The position numbers were made by a program, and so were the translations under genes. A stretch of DNA of 8,632 bases, taken from the NCBI GenBank assembly GCA_964576115.1, contig CAZNUA010000054.1, positions 1 through 8,632 on the forward strand, read 5' to 3'. The stretch comes from CAYSYY01 sp964576115 [NCBI: uncultured Gemmatimonadota bacterium] (GTDB taxonomy: Bacteria > Blakebacterota > Blakebacteria > Blakebacterales). Each line of letters starts with the position of its first letter. Position 1 is the stretch's first letter. The notes beneath the pieces are model-generated. The model had not been told where the DNA came from. It did no database searches and saw nothing but the letters and a program-made list of their open reading frames with translations. This document shows, piece by piece, positions 1 through 7,311 of the stretch.

Positions 1-113
1 AAGGCAGCTGTAGGGCGTAATGCACGCGGGTGGCAAATTCGAATGTCTTATCCTTAATCGTACGATATCGCTCCCATTTTCCACAGAGAGGGCATTCCGA
101 TCTTTATCGTCGG

Positions 114-127
114 AGCAGGATCCTGCT
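114..127. repeat. 14-base perfect palindrome
   Basis: The sequence AGCAGGATCCTGCT equals its own reverse complement. It lies about 87 bases upstream of padR-1. As RNA it could fold only into a 5-bp stem with a GATC loop, and no T-run follows it, so it is a poor intrinsic terminator. It could be a dimeric protein-binding site, or chance. No second copy was seen in the window. Confidence 0.45.
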
Positions 128-173
128 ACCAGTCAAATCTGTGAAACAACACCGAAAGTGAGAACGTATTTAG

Positions 174-188
174 ACTAGCAATTATAGT
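174..188 (+). promoter_or_regulatory. Putative padR-1 promoter/operator (TATAGT element)
   Basis: An interrupted inverted repeat ACTA-N7-TAGT spans 174-188 and overlaps TATAGT (183-188), a good -10 candidate that ends 26 bases before the padR-1 ATG. The same TATAGT ends 27 bases before the padR-2 ATG. No convincing -35 box is seen; the best is GTGAGA (158-163) with a 19-base spacer. An AATTAT direct repeat with a 10-base period (180-185 and 190-195) overlaps the site. PadR repressors usually bind palindromes over their own promoters, so autoregulation is likely. The operator role is inferred. Confidence 0.45.
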
Positions 189-214
189 GAATTATTCGTT
201 CCAGGAGACGCTCA

Positions 215-544
215 ATGACGAGAAAAGCTCTGGGTGACCTCGAACATCAGGTCCTGCTGGCCGTGCTTCGCCTCAAGGATGAAGCCTACTCGGTCTCGGT
301 CGTCCTCGAGATCGAAGAACGAACCGGGCGCCAGGTCGCCCAGTCGGCGGTCTTTATCGCCATGCGTCGTCTGGAAACCAAGGGATTGCTCAAATCCCGG
401 GTCGATGATCAGCCGGCTGAGAAGGGCAGGGTCCGGCGCTATTTCGATCTCACCCCCGAGGGTGTGGAAAAGCTCCGCGAGATGCGGCAGGCGCTCATCA
501 GCCTCTGGGATGGCTTTACCACCGAACTCGATAGGGCCCGATGA
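215..544 (+). CDS. PadR-family transcriptional regulator (ADOP-associated type)
   Basis: Small winged-helix DNA-binding protein of 109 aa that probably represses its own operon. The PadR pattern is clear: GDLEHQVLLAVLRL (7-20), a recognition region around AVFIAMRRLETKGLL (45-59), then the wing, RRYFDLTPEGVEKL (74-87). The length fits the short PadR group found beside ADOP permeases. Two family-typical spots are altered: the usual AYG reads AYS (24-26), and the usual GAVY reads SAVF (44-47). The start is well supported by AGGAG at 203-207, 7 bases before ATG. The TGA stop overlaps the ATG of the permease gene (ATGA), so the two are probably translationally coupled. The ligand is unknown. Family assignment is firm; repression of this operon is inferred from context. 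Confidence 0.9.
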   Translation: MTRKALGDLEHQVLLAVLRLKDEAYSVSVVLEIEERTGRQVAQSAVFIAMRRLETKGLLKSRVDDQPAEKGRVRRYFDLTPEGVEKLREMRQALISLWDGFTTELDRAR

Positions 545-3261
545 ACCGGCTCACTGGCAGAATCCTGCGTCTGATACTGGGTGAGGCGGAGGCACGCATC
601 CTGCGGAGCGAACTCGTTGAGATGCACGATCACAGAGCCGCCACGGGAGATCGGGCGGCAGCGGGGCGCCGGTACCGGCGAGAATTGCGACGGGCGTGCT
701 TGCGGACCGCCCTGACAAGACTCAGATACGGGCGGATCCGTGATGAGTCGGTGGTCATGAACGCCCGACGATCCCGTAAACAGAACCACCCGGATCCCGG
801 GAGACCCGAGAGAAACCTCCGCTTCACCATCACCCGGGATATCCGCCACACAACCCGCATGCTCATGAAGAGTCCGCTCTTCTCACTCACCGCCATCCTC
901 TGCATGGGTATCGGTATCGGCGCCAACGTCGTCTGCCTGCCCTTTCTGAAAGGCGTCCTGCTCGATCCGCTGCCCTATGAACAGCCGGACCGGCTCATAC
1001 ACTGTCTGGTGGCGGAACATCAGGCCGGATACAGCCGGATGGCCGTGTCCTATCCCGATTTCGAAGACTTCCGGTCCCTGAACCGGACCTTCGACGATAT
1101 GGGCGCCACCCGTTGGGGCGCGCTGACATTGACCGGTCGGGAGGAGCCGGAACGGATCATGGGGGCGTGGATCACCCACAACCTGCCCGCCCTTCTCGGA
1201 CGGGAGCCGGTTCTGGGACGATCGATCCGCCCCGAAGAGGATCGTCCCGGATCTCAGCCGGTGGTTCTTGTCAGCGAGGATCTCTGGCGACGGCGGTTCA
1301 GGGCCGATCCGGAACTGATAGGGGAATCGATCCAGCTGGACGGCATTCCCCATACGGTGATCGGGGTCATGCCCGCCGACTTCCATTTCCCCTCGACGGC
1401 ACTGGTCTGGATGCCCCTGCAGGGTGATCCCCACGGATCGCGGGGAAGTTACAGCCTGAGTGTCATCGGTCGGATGAACGAGGGGATCGACCTCGACCAG
1501 GCCCGGAACGATCTGAATGAAGTCGCCCGACGGATAAACGCCGCTCATCCCGATCTCCCACGGGAAATCGGGGCGGTCCTTGAAACCATGCAGACGATGG
1601 TGAAAGGAGATGTCCGTCCGGCGGCTCTGCTCTTTCAGGGGGTGGTGCTGTTCATTCTCCTCCTGGTCGGTGCGAACCTGGCCGGCATCCTGCTGGTGCG
1701 TGGTACGGCCAGGAGCCGGGAAATCGCCATCAGGGCCACCCTGGGGGCCGGACGGGGCCGGATCTTCCAGCTCCTGATAACCGAAAGCATGTTGATTGCA
1801 CTGGCCGGTGGAGGGGTGGGACTGCTGCTGGGATGGCTGGGACAGAACCTTCTTCTGGCGGCCATCCGATTGCCCATTCCGCCTCATTTCGATTTCTCGA
1901 TCGATCTCACGGTCCTGGCCATTCTGACCGGTCTGACGGCCCTGTGCGGTGTCCTGTTCGGGCTGTTCCCGGCCCTCGATCTGTCCCGTTCCGATCTGGC
2001 CCCGCTTCTCAACAGCGAGAGCACCCGATCGTCAGCCGGTTCCCGGACGAATCGATTCCGTTCCTGCCTGGTGGTCGGTGAGATCGCCCTGACGCTCACT
2101 CTGCTCACCGGCACGACCCTGCTGGCGAAAGGATTTCTGTCGCTGAAGCAGATAGATCAGGGCTTCGAGACTGAAAACCTGCTGACGGCACCGATCCCGC
2201 TCGCCGGTCCCCGGTACGAAGAGGATCACCAGCCTATCGCCTTTCACGAAGATCTCTGTGAGCGACTCACGGCCATACCGGGCATCGTGAGTGCAGCCGC
2301 AACCTCCGAGATCCCCGACGGTTTTCTCGGGCTGGGAGCACCTGTCTTCGTGGAGGGGTCAGATCCTCCCGAGGGACCTTTCCCGCCCGCCGTGACGCAC
2401 CAGATCATCACGCCGGACTATTTCACCGTACTCGGTATTACTCCCCTGGCCGGACGGTCTTTCGAATATCGGGACCGGGCAGGTGCCGGGCCGGAAGTGG
2501 CGATCGTGAACGAAGCTTTTGTCGAGCGCTGGTTTCCCGAGGCTGATCCGATCGGTCGGCGCCTCGCCTACTGGGGACCGCCCGATCGGGACGAGGACTG
2601 GATCTACATCGTCGGTGTGGTTCCCGACATCCATAATCGCGGTTTCGGTCAACCGATCCGGCCGGCGGTATATCGACCGTACGCCCAGAGCCCTCTCATG
2701 AGCCGTCCCGCGCAGATGCAGCTGCTCCTGCGCACCGGCACCGATCCGATCGCTCTGGCCGAGACCGTGCGGACAGAGATTCGCGCGATCGACCCTGGTA
2801 TTCCTCTCCCCCGGTTCTTCACCCTGGAACAGGCTCTCACGGAAGAGAACTGGGAACAGCACCTTTTCATGGTGGTGTTCGGGGTCTTTTCCGTCATCGC
2901 CCTGATTCTGACCGTGGTGGGTGTCTACGGTGTCGTGGCGTATTCGGTGGAGAAACGACTGGGCGAGATCGGCATTCGTTCGGCCCTGGGCGCCGGGCCG
3001 GGAGATATCATCACCATGATCATGCGGCAGGGGGCGGGTCTGACCGCCCTCGGTCTCATGACCGGGCTGATCCTGTCCATGGCCCTGATGAAGTTTGTGT
3101 CCAGCATGGCTTTCGGCGTCGCGACAACCGGTCCGGTACTCTACGCCATCGCCACTGGCACTATCACCGGAGCCATGCTCCTGGCTACGTATCTGCCCGT
3201 TCGCCGGGCGACGCGTCTTGATCCGGCGATCATACTCCAGCGGAAAGGACCGGATAGATGA
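541..3261 (+). CDS. ADOP-family MacB/FtsX-like ABC permease (ADOP-1)
   Basis: Inner-membrane protein of 906 aa with the duplicated permease plan. Residues 1-70 form a charged, helical N-terminal prefix domain of the kind seen on ADOPs. TM1 is near 112-137, followed by a large periplasmic MacB-type domain (about 138-360), TM2-TM4 (361-386, 411-440, 454-480), TM5 (508-531), a second periplasmic domain (532-770) and TM6-TM8 (775-800, 827-850, 862-887). The coupling segments REIAIRATLGAG (394-405) and GEIGIRSALGAG (808-819) mark the two FtsX domains. MacB relatives transmit ATP hydrolysis to periplasmic partners; here no ATPase is encoded, as is usual for orphan ADOPs. The signature after TM1 is drifted (GANVVCLPFLKGVLLDPLPY). 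The start overlaps the padR-1 stop and has only a weak Shine-Dalgarno, so it relies on coupling; Met73 is a less likely start because it would delete the prefix domain. Substrate unknown. Confidence 0.9.
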   Translation: MNRLTGRILRLILGEAEARILRSELVEMHDHRAATGDRAAAGRRYRRELRRACLRTALTRLRYGRIRDESVVMNARRSRKQNHPDPGRPERNLRFTITRDIRHTTRMLMKSPLFSLTAILCMGIGIGANVVCLPFLKGVLLDPLPYEQPDRLIHCLVAEHQAGYSRMAVSYPDFEDFRSLNRTFDDMGATRWGALTLTGREEPERIMGAWITHNLPALLGREPVLGRSIRPEEDRPGSQPVVLVSEDLWRRRFRADPELIGESIQLDGIPHTVIGVMPADFHFPSTALVWMPLQGDPHGSRGSYSLSVIGRMNEGIDLDQARNDLNEVARRINAAHPDLPREIGAVLETMQTMVKGDVRPAALLFQGVVLFILLLVGANLAGILLVRGTARSREIAIRATLGAGRGRIFQLLITESMLIALAGGGVGLLLGWLGQNLLLAAIRLPIPPHFDFSIDLTVLAILTGLTALCGVLFGLFPALDLSRSDLAPLLNSESTRSSAGSRTNRFRSCLVVGEIALTLTLLTGTTLLAKGFLSLKQIDQGFETENLLTAPIPLAGPRYEEDHQPIAFHEDLCERLTAIPGIVSAAATSEIPDGFLGLGAPVFVEGSDPPEGPFPPAVTHQIITPDYFTVLGITPLAGRSFEYRDRAGAGPEVAIVNEAFVERWFPEADPIGRRLAYWGPPDRDEDWIYIVGVVPDIHNRGFGQPIRPAVYRPYAQSPLMSRPAQMQLLLRTGTDPIALAETVRTEIRAIDPGIPLPRFFTLEQALTEENWEQHLFMVVFGVFSVIALILTVVGVYGVVAYSVEKRLGEIGIRSALGAGPGDIITMIMRQGAGLTALGLMTGLILSMALMKFVSSMAFGVATTGPVLYAIATGTITGAMLLATYLPVRRATRLDPAIILQRKGPDR

Positions 3262-4517
3262 AGGTATTCTCCCGGGGCCTGAAGGTGATACATATCCCTC
3301 AGAACACGGTTCTCTTCACGATCGCGTTCCTGGTCTGTTTCGGCTGTGTTCCCCCGTCCGCCCCGGCCGACCAGCACCAGACTCCGACCCGTACCGAACC
3401 CCTGGTGAATGTCTATCACCAACCGGTCCCTTTCACCAGCGGCGGCAAGACCCTTCTGACCTATGAACTGTGGCTTTCCAATCTGTCGTTCGAGGACATG
3501 GTCCTGGATAGTATCGCGATCGTCGATATCTCGAAGGACCGGGACACACCTCTGAAAACGTATTCCGGGTTTCTGCTCAATCGATGCTCGGCCCGGCTCA
3601 TGAAGCGCCAGAAGCACTCCGAAGTACGCTTGGTTGCAGGTTGGACGATGGTCGTCTTTCTTCAGCTGGAATTCGAGGACCGGGCGGACGTACCTGACAC
3701 CCTGCAGCATCGGATCGATTTCACGACTATCGAGAGGAAGCGGTGGCTGTTCCTGTTCGGGTGTGACGGCGGGCGTACCCCGGCTTCGATACGGATCGAG
3801 ACTGCGGTCGCTCAGGAAGAGCCGGTCATCATCGGTCCACCCCTCCGGGATGGTCTCTGGATGGTCTACGGATGCCCGGGTGAAGAAGGATTCCTTCGTC
3901 ACCGGGGATCGCACCGTCCGCACGCCGGTCGACCGGTCGATCGGGCCCGCTATGCGATCGACTTCATCGGAGTGAATGAGCAGGGTCGTGAACACGAAGG
4001 CCCCCCCGATCTGAACAGCAGCTGGTTCGGCTATGGTGCCGATGTCATCGCCTGTGCTGAAGGAACCGTCGTGGCCGTCCACGACGGCATTCCGGAGAAC
4101 CGAGGCCCGGCCCGCGCCGTTCCGATGAACTCTTATGAGAACATCGCGGGCAACTTCGTGATCCTCGATATCGGCAGTGGTCGATACGCACACTATGCCC
4201 ACCTGAAGACCGGCGGCATCTGCGTCCGGCAGGGTGAGAGGGTCACCACCGGGCAGCTCCTGGGACAACTCGGCAATTCAGGCAATTCCACCGCTCCCCA
4301 TCTGCATTTTCATATCTGTGACAGCGATGACCTGATCGGTGAAGGTCTGCCCTTCGTGTTCCACGAGTATGAATATCTGGGCGGCGGTGAGGCTGCTGAC
4401 CCGGTTCTCAGAGCCTTCGAGCGCATGGGTGTGTCACCACCCGTGCCCGCGGTAACACCGGGGATTCGACGCAACGAGGTGCCGGGAGAGAGGTTCATCA
4501 TACGTTTCTTCCGTTGA
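3258..4517 (+). CDS. Exported M23-family (LytM/lysostaphin-type) metallopeptidase
   Basis: A 419-aa protein with a hydrophobic signal segment (about 16-29) ending at Cys30. The lipobox is non-canonical (C27-F-G-C30), so it is either an unusual lipoprotein or a secreted/anchored protein. Residues 45-190 look like a beta-rich domain of unknown function. The peptidase domain (about 195-370) has the zinc and catalytic set of M23 enzymes: H219 or H222, D235 in RYAIDF, H315 in HYAHL, and H348/H350 in APHLHFH. The active site therefore looks intact. M23 enzymes cut peptide cross-links in peptidoglycan or glycine-rich peptides. Six cysteines lie beyond the signal (110, 169, 206, 266, 322, 354), enough for three disulfides. 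The ATG overlaps the ADOP-1 stop (ATGA), with AAGGA at 3245-3249 as ribosome-binding site, so it is the third gene of the operon. Family firm; substrate and link to ADOP-1 inferred. Confidence 0.88.
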   Translation: MKVFSRGLKVIHIPQNTVLFTIAFLVCFGCVPPSAPADQHQTPTRTEPLVNVYHQPVPFTSGGKTLLTYELWLSNLSFEDMVLDSIAIVDISKDRDTPLKTYSGFLLNRCSARLMKRQKHSEVRLVAGWTMVVFLQLEFEDRADVPDTLQHRIDFTTIERKRWLFLFGCDGGRTPASIRIETAVAQEEPVIIGPPLRDGLWMVYGCPGEEGFLRHRGSHRPHAGRPVDRARYAIDFIGVNEQGREHEGPPDLNSSWFGYGADVIACAEGTVVAVHDGIPENRGPARAVPMNSYENIAGNFVILDIGSGRYAHYAHLKTGGICVRQGERVTTGQLLGQLGNSGNSTAPHLHFHICDSDDLIGEGLPFVFHEYEYLGGGEAADPVLRAFERMGVSPPVPAVTPGIRRNEVPGERFIIRFFR

Positions 4518-4599
4518 TTCACTTACAGATCAACATCTTATAGGAACTCTCGTCACACCGCTAACTGGTCGCAGTTCCGGCTCCTGAAACCGTTTCCAC
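4518..4599. other. Convergent intergenic gap with weak hairpins
   Basis: This 82-base gap separates the stops of two converging operons, where a bidirectional terminator would be expected. The best hairpin is AACTG-GTCG-CAGTT (4563-4576), a 5-bp stem with a 4-base loop, and near it is GAAAC-C-GTTTC (4586-4596). Neither is GC-rich or followed by a T-run on either strand. No convincing intrinsic terminator is visible; termination may be Rho-dependent. Confidence 0.4.
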
Positions 4600-7302
4600 T
4601 CACTCCCGTCTGAGTGCTTCGACCGGATCCACCCGGGCCGCCCGGCGCGCCGGGAGATAGCTCGCTGCCAGGACGGCCGATAGGAGCAACAGCGCCACCA
4701 GGACCAGCGTTCCCTGATCGAGGGGATCGACCTCGAAGAGGAAATCCTCGATGACGGGAACGGCCGTCAGCGTGACCGCCAGCCCCACTGCCATGCCGAG
4801 ACCCAGATAGGCGAGGCTGCGACGCACGATGTCACGCACGACTTTCCTTTTGTCAGCACCCAGCGCCATACGGATACCGATTTCGCTGGTGCGTTGCGAG
4901 ACCGCGTGGGCGAGCACGCCGAAAACGCCGACGACCGATAATAGGATCGCCAGGCCGGCCAGGGAACTCAGGAGCACCGTCCTGATTCGCGGCCCGGTAA
5001 CGGATCGGCTGATATGCTCTTCCACCGTGGAGAGCGAAGAGATAGGCAGGTCGGGGTCGAAACTGGATACGGTTTCCTGCACCGCGGGAATAACTGATTC
5101 TGGGGGAATCGTGGTTTTGAGCAAAATCACCTGGTTGCTTCTGGCCCACATATCATCATCGACCGGAAAATAGACCGTCGGATACGGTTCGGCATTGAGT
5201 CGCTCACGCACATCGCCGACGATGCCGACGATAATGGACCAGGGATTGGTACTGTCAAGGTGTCCGAGTTTCAGGCGTTGGCCGATCGCATCCTCATGAG
5301 GCCAGTAGGTCTGTGCCAGGTTGGCGCTCACGATGGCCGCCGGTACGGCGCCGTCGATTTCCTCGGGAGTGAAAGGTCGGCCTGAGAGCAACGGGATCCC
5401 CATGATCTCGCCGTACGATTCTGAGATCATATTGACGCGCAGATTCGTATCCACCGGACCGGTTGGCGTTACGACGACGGCGCCGTTGGACCAGGACCAC
5501 CCCCCCAGGAAGGGACCGCAGGTGGACCGGGCAACCGCGGTGACTCCCGGCACTGCCTCGAGTGCCCGCTGGAGTTCGCGATAGGCTGTCGTCACCTGAT
5601 CAGTTGAGGCGTATCGCTCGCCGTGTATCTGGAGCCGCAGGGTGAGAACACCCTCAGCCTCAAATCCAGGCTCGATCGTGATGAGTCGAACAAAACTCTT
5701 GGTGATCAATCCCGCCCCGGTAAGCAAAACGAAGGTCAGGGCGATTTCACAGACGAGCAGGATCGACTGCCGGCGGGTGCGGCGTCTGCCACTCGACGTC
5801 CCCCGGCCGGAGTCCTGCAGAACAGTCGTCAAACTTGTGCGCACGGCACCCAGGGCCGGCATCAGTCCGACGATGACGCCGGTGAGGACGGATAAAGCTG
5901 CCGTGAAGATCAGAACGCGATGATCCAGACCGACCTCGACCAGGCGGGGTGTTCCTGCCGGCATGAGGGCAACGAGAGGTCTCAATCCTGCGACAGCGAG
6001 CAGCAGACCCAGCATGCCGCCGGCGACCGAAACCGCCACGCTTTCGGTGAGCAGCTGTCCGAGCAGCCGGGCGCGGCCGGCGCCGAGTGAGGAGCGGATG
6101 GCGAGTTCGCGGCGGCGTTCTGTAGCCCTCACAAGGAGCAGATTGGCGATGTTGACACAGGCAATGAAGAGAAAGAGCCCGACAGTACCCAACAGGAGCA
6201 GCAGGGCGGGTCGGATATCACCGACGACCTCATCGTACAACCACTCGAGATGGAAACCGTAATTCCGGTCGGGGATGGGGTGAATCTCATTGAGCCGTTC
6301 CTGCAGCGCCGCCATGTCGCGCTGGGCTTGCTCCAGAGTAATGCCGGGCCTGAGACGCGCCACCGATTCGGCGAACTGATTGTTGCGGGGACGCAATCGG
6401 TCCGAGTCGGGAAATGTCACCCACAGCTCACTATCGTCGGGAAAGGAGAAACCCCGCGGCATGATACCGACGATGGTGTAGCTCTGCTCATCCAACGATA
6501 TGGTCCGGCTGATGACATCGGGATCTGCTCCGAAGCGTTGCTGCCACAGACCGTAACTCAGAAGGGCGAGATTCGGACCGCCCACCACATCTTCCTGCGG
6601 CAGAAAAGTGCGGCCGAGCAACGGCGCCACCCCGAGAGCGTCGAAGACACCATGGCTTGCCCGGATGGCCTGAATCACCTCGGGTCGGTCGCCTCCCGTG
6701 AGAGTATAGTTCGCAGTGCAGTAGAGGCCGAGGGCCTCGAAAACGGTATTCATCTCGAGCCAGTTTTCATACACCGGGTACGCGATACCGAGCCGGTTCC
6801 AGGCGGCACGCAGGCTCGGATTGGGACTTTCCAGCCAGTGGGGATGCGTCTGCCAGGGAGTAACCAGGCGGTCGGGTTCGGCATAGGGGAGCGGCCGGAG
6901 CAGAATACCGTTCACCAGGCTGAAGATGACCGTGTTCGCACCGATACCCAGGGCGAAGATCATCATCACGGTACAGAAGAACGCCGGTTTGCGAGCCAAT
7001 GACCGTATGGTATAGCCGAGATCCTGTCGCAGGGTGTCCCCGATCGAGTTCGTTCTTTTCCCGCCGGGGTCGCGGGGGTGTCTGGTGAAGCGCTCGAGGG
7101 TGCCGTCGCGTACCGCGTGCCAGAGGGCGCGTGTCATCACTCTCGCCCGGGCGAACCTGATGCCTCGCATCTGCAGCGAAGCCAGCTGGTCGGTATAGGT
7201 GTTGACGAGATCCTCGCCGTAGGCATCGCGGAACGTCCGGGGGTAGGCGTACAGCAGAAAGAGTAGACAGCGTCGGAAGAGTATCTGTCGGTTGTTCTTC
7301 AT
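4600..7302 (-). CDS. ADOP-family MacB/FtsX-like ABC permease (ADOP-2)
   Basis: Inner-membrane protein of 900 aa with the same plan as ADOP-1 but closer to family consensus. Residues 9-72 are an N-terminal prefix domain (LYAYPRTFRDAYGEDLV at 17-33), a different prefix type from ADOP-1. TM1 is near 107-130 and carries GANTVIFSLVNGILLRPLPY (121-140). A MacB-type periplasmic domain (about 131-362) follows, then TM2-TM4 (365-390, 415-442, 461-485), TM5 (512-535), a second periplasmic domain (536-770) and TM6-TM8 (775-800, 830-850, 863-885). Coupling segments are RELAIRSSLGAGRARL (398-413) and SEIGIRMALGAD (806-817); the protein ends with ARRAARVDPVEALRRE. I chose ATG at 7302, not the upstream in-frame ATG at 7464, because the longer frame would overlap padR-2 by 155 bases and its extra 54 residues look unlike protein. 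No ATPase partner is present. Substrate unknown; efflux or envelope stress signalling are the usual suggestions. Confidence 0.9.
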   Translation of the reverse strand: MKNNRQILFRRCLLFLLYAYPRTFRDAYGEDLVNTYTDQLASLQMRGIRFARARVMTRALWHAVRDGTLERFTRHPRDPGGKRTNSIGDTLRQDLGYTIRSLARKPAFFCTVMMIFALGIGANTVIFSLVNGILLRPLPYAEPDRLVTPWQTHPHWLESPNPSLRAAWNRLGIAYPVYENWLEMNTVFEALGLYCTANYTLTGGDRPEVIQAIRASHGVFDALGVAPLLGRTFLPQEDVVGGPNLALLSYGLWQQRFGADPDVISRTISLDEQSYTIVGIMPRGFSFPDDSELWVTFPDSDRLRPRNNQFAESVARLRPGITLEQAQRDMAALQERLNEIHPIPDRNYGFHLEWLYDEVVGDIRPALLLLLGTVGLFLFIACVNIANLLLVRATERRRELAIRSSLGAGRARLLGQLLTESVAVSVAGGMLGLLLAVAGLRPLVALMPAGTPRLVEVGLDHRVLIFTAALSVLTGVIVGLMPALGAVRTSLTTVLQDSGRGTSSGRRRTRRQSILLVCEIALTFVLLTGAGLITKSFVRLITIEPGFEAEGVLTLRLQIHGERYASTDQVTTAYRELQRALEAVPGVTAVARSTCGPFLGGWSWSNGAVVVTPTGPVDTNLRVNMISESYGEIMGIPLLSGRPFTPEEIDGAVPAAIVSANLAQTYWPHEDAIGQRLKLGHLDSTNPWSIIVGIVGDVRERLNAEPYPTVYFPVDDDMWARSNQVILLKTTIPPESVIPAVQETVSSFDPDLPISSLSTVEEHISRSVTGPRIRTVLLSSLAGLAILLSVVGVFGVLAHAVSQRTSEIGIRMALGADKRKVVRDIVRRSLAYLGLGMAVGLAVTLTAVPVIEDFLFEVDPLDQGTLVLVALLLLSAVLAASYLPARRAARVDPVEALRRE

Positions 7303-7306
7303 CACG

Positions 7307-7311
7307 CACCT
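7307..7311 (-). promoter_or_regulatory. Ribosome-binding site of ADOP-2 overlapping the padR-2 stop
   Basis: On the minus strand AGGTG lies 4 bases before the ATG at 7302 and shares bases with the TAG stop of padR-2 (7312-7310). It fixes the start of the permease and implies that ribosomes finishing padR-2 are placed to reinitiate on the permease gene. Confidence 0.6.

Larger units (their letters stand above)
1..214. other. Non-coding leader upstream of the padR-1 operon
   Basis: No credible gene is visible here, and base composition is more AT-rich than in the flanking genes. Plus frame 1 is open only from the left edge to a TAA at 55-57 and could be the last 18 codons of an upstream gene, but it has no recognisable motif. 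The minus strand has a short open frame (103 to 1) that contains a CPLCG zinc-knuckle-like string but lacks a normal start codon. The stretch holds a 14-base perfect palindrome (114-127) and, close to padR-1, a promoter/operator-like element (174-188). Confidence 0.6.

Noticed and set aside
234-584. 116-codon plus frame overlapping padR-1
   Set aside because: Frame-shifted shadow of padR-1; Ser/Arg/Pro-rich without motif.
883-1887. 334-codon open frame on the minus strand inside ADOP-1
   Set aside because: Fully antisense to a gene with clear family motifs; the translation is rich in Gln, His, Pro and Arg and shows no domain. It is a GC-rich shadow frame.
3141-4268. 375-codon minus-strand open frame across the end of ADOP-1 and the M23 gene
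   Set aside because: It lies opposite two well-supported genes and their ATGA junction, and its composition is not protein-like.
4563-4576. Hairpin AACTG-GTCG-CAGTT as an intrinsic terminator
   Set aside because: The stem is only 5 bp and no T-run follows on either strand, so it is noted within the intergenic entry and not called a terminator.
6250-7002. 250-codon plus-strand open frame inside ADOP-2
   Set aside because: Antisense to the conserved first periplasmic domain and TM1 of ADOP-2; no motif and no ribosome-binding site seen.
541-7302. An ATP-binding subunit for the ABC permeases
   Set aside because: No Walker A, Walker B or ABC-signature motif was found in any frame read as a gene; the permeases appear to be orphans in this window.
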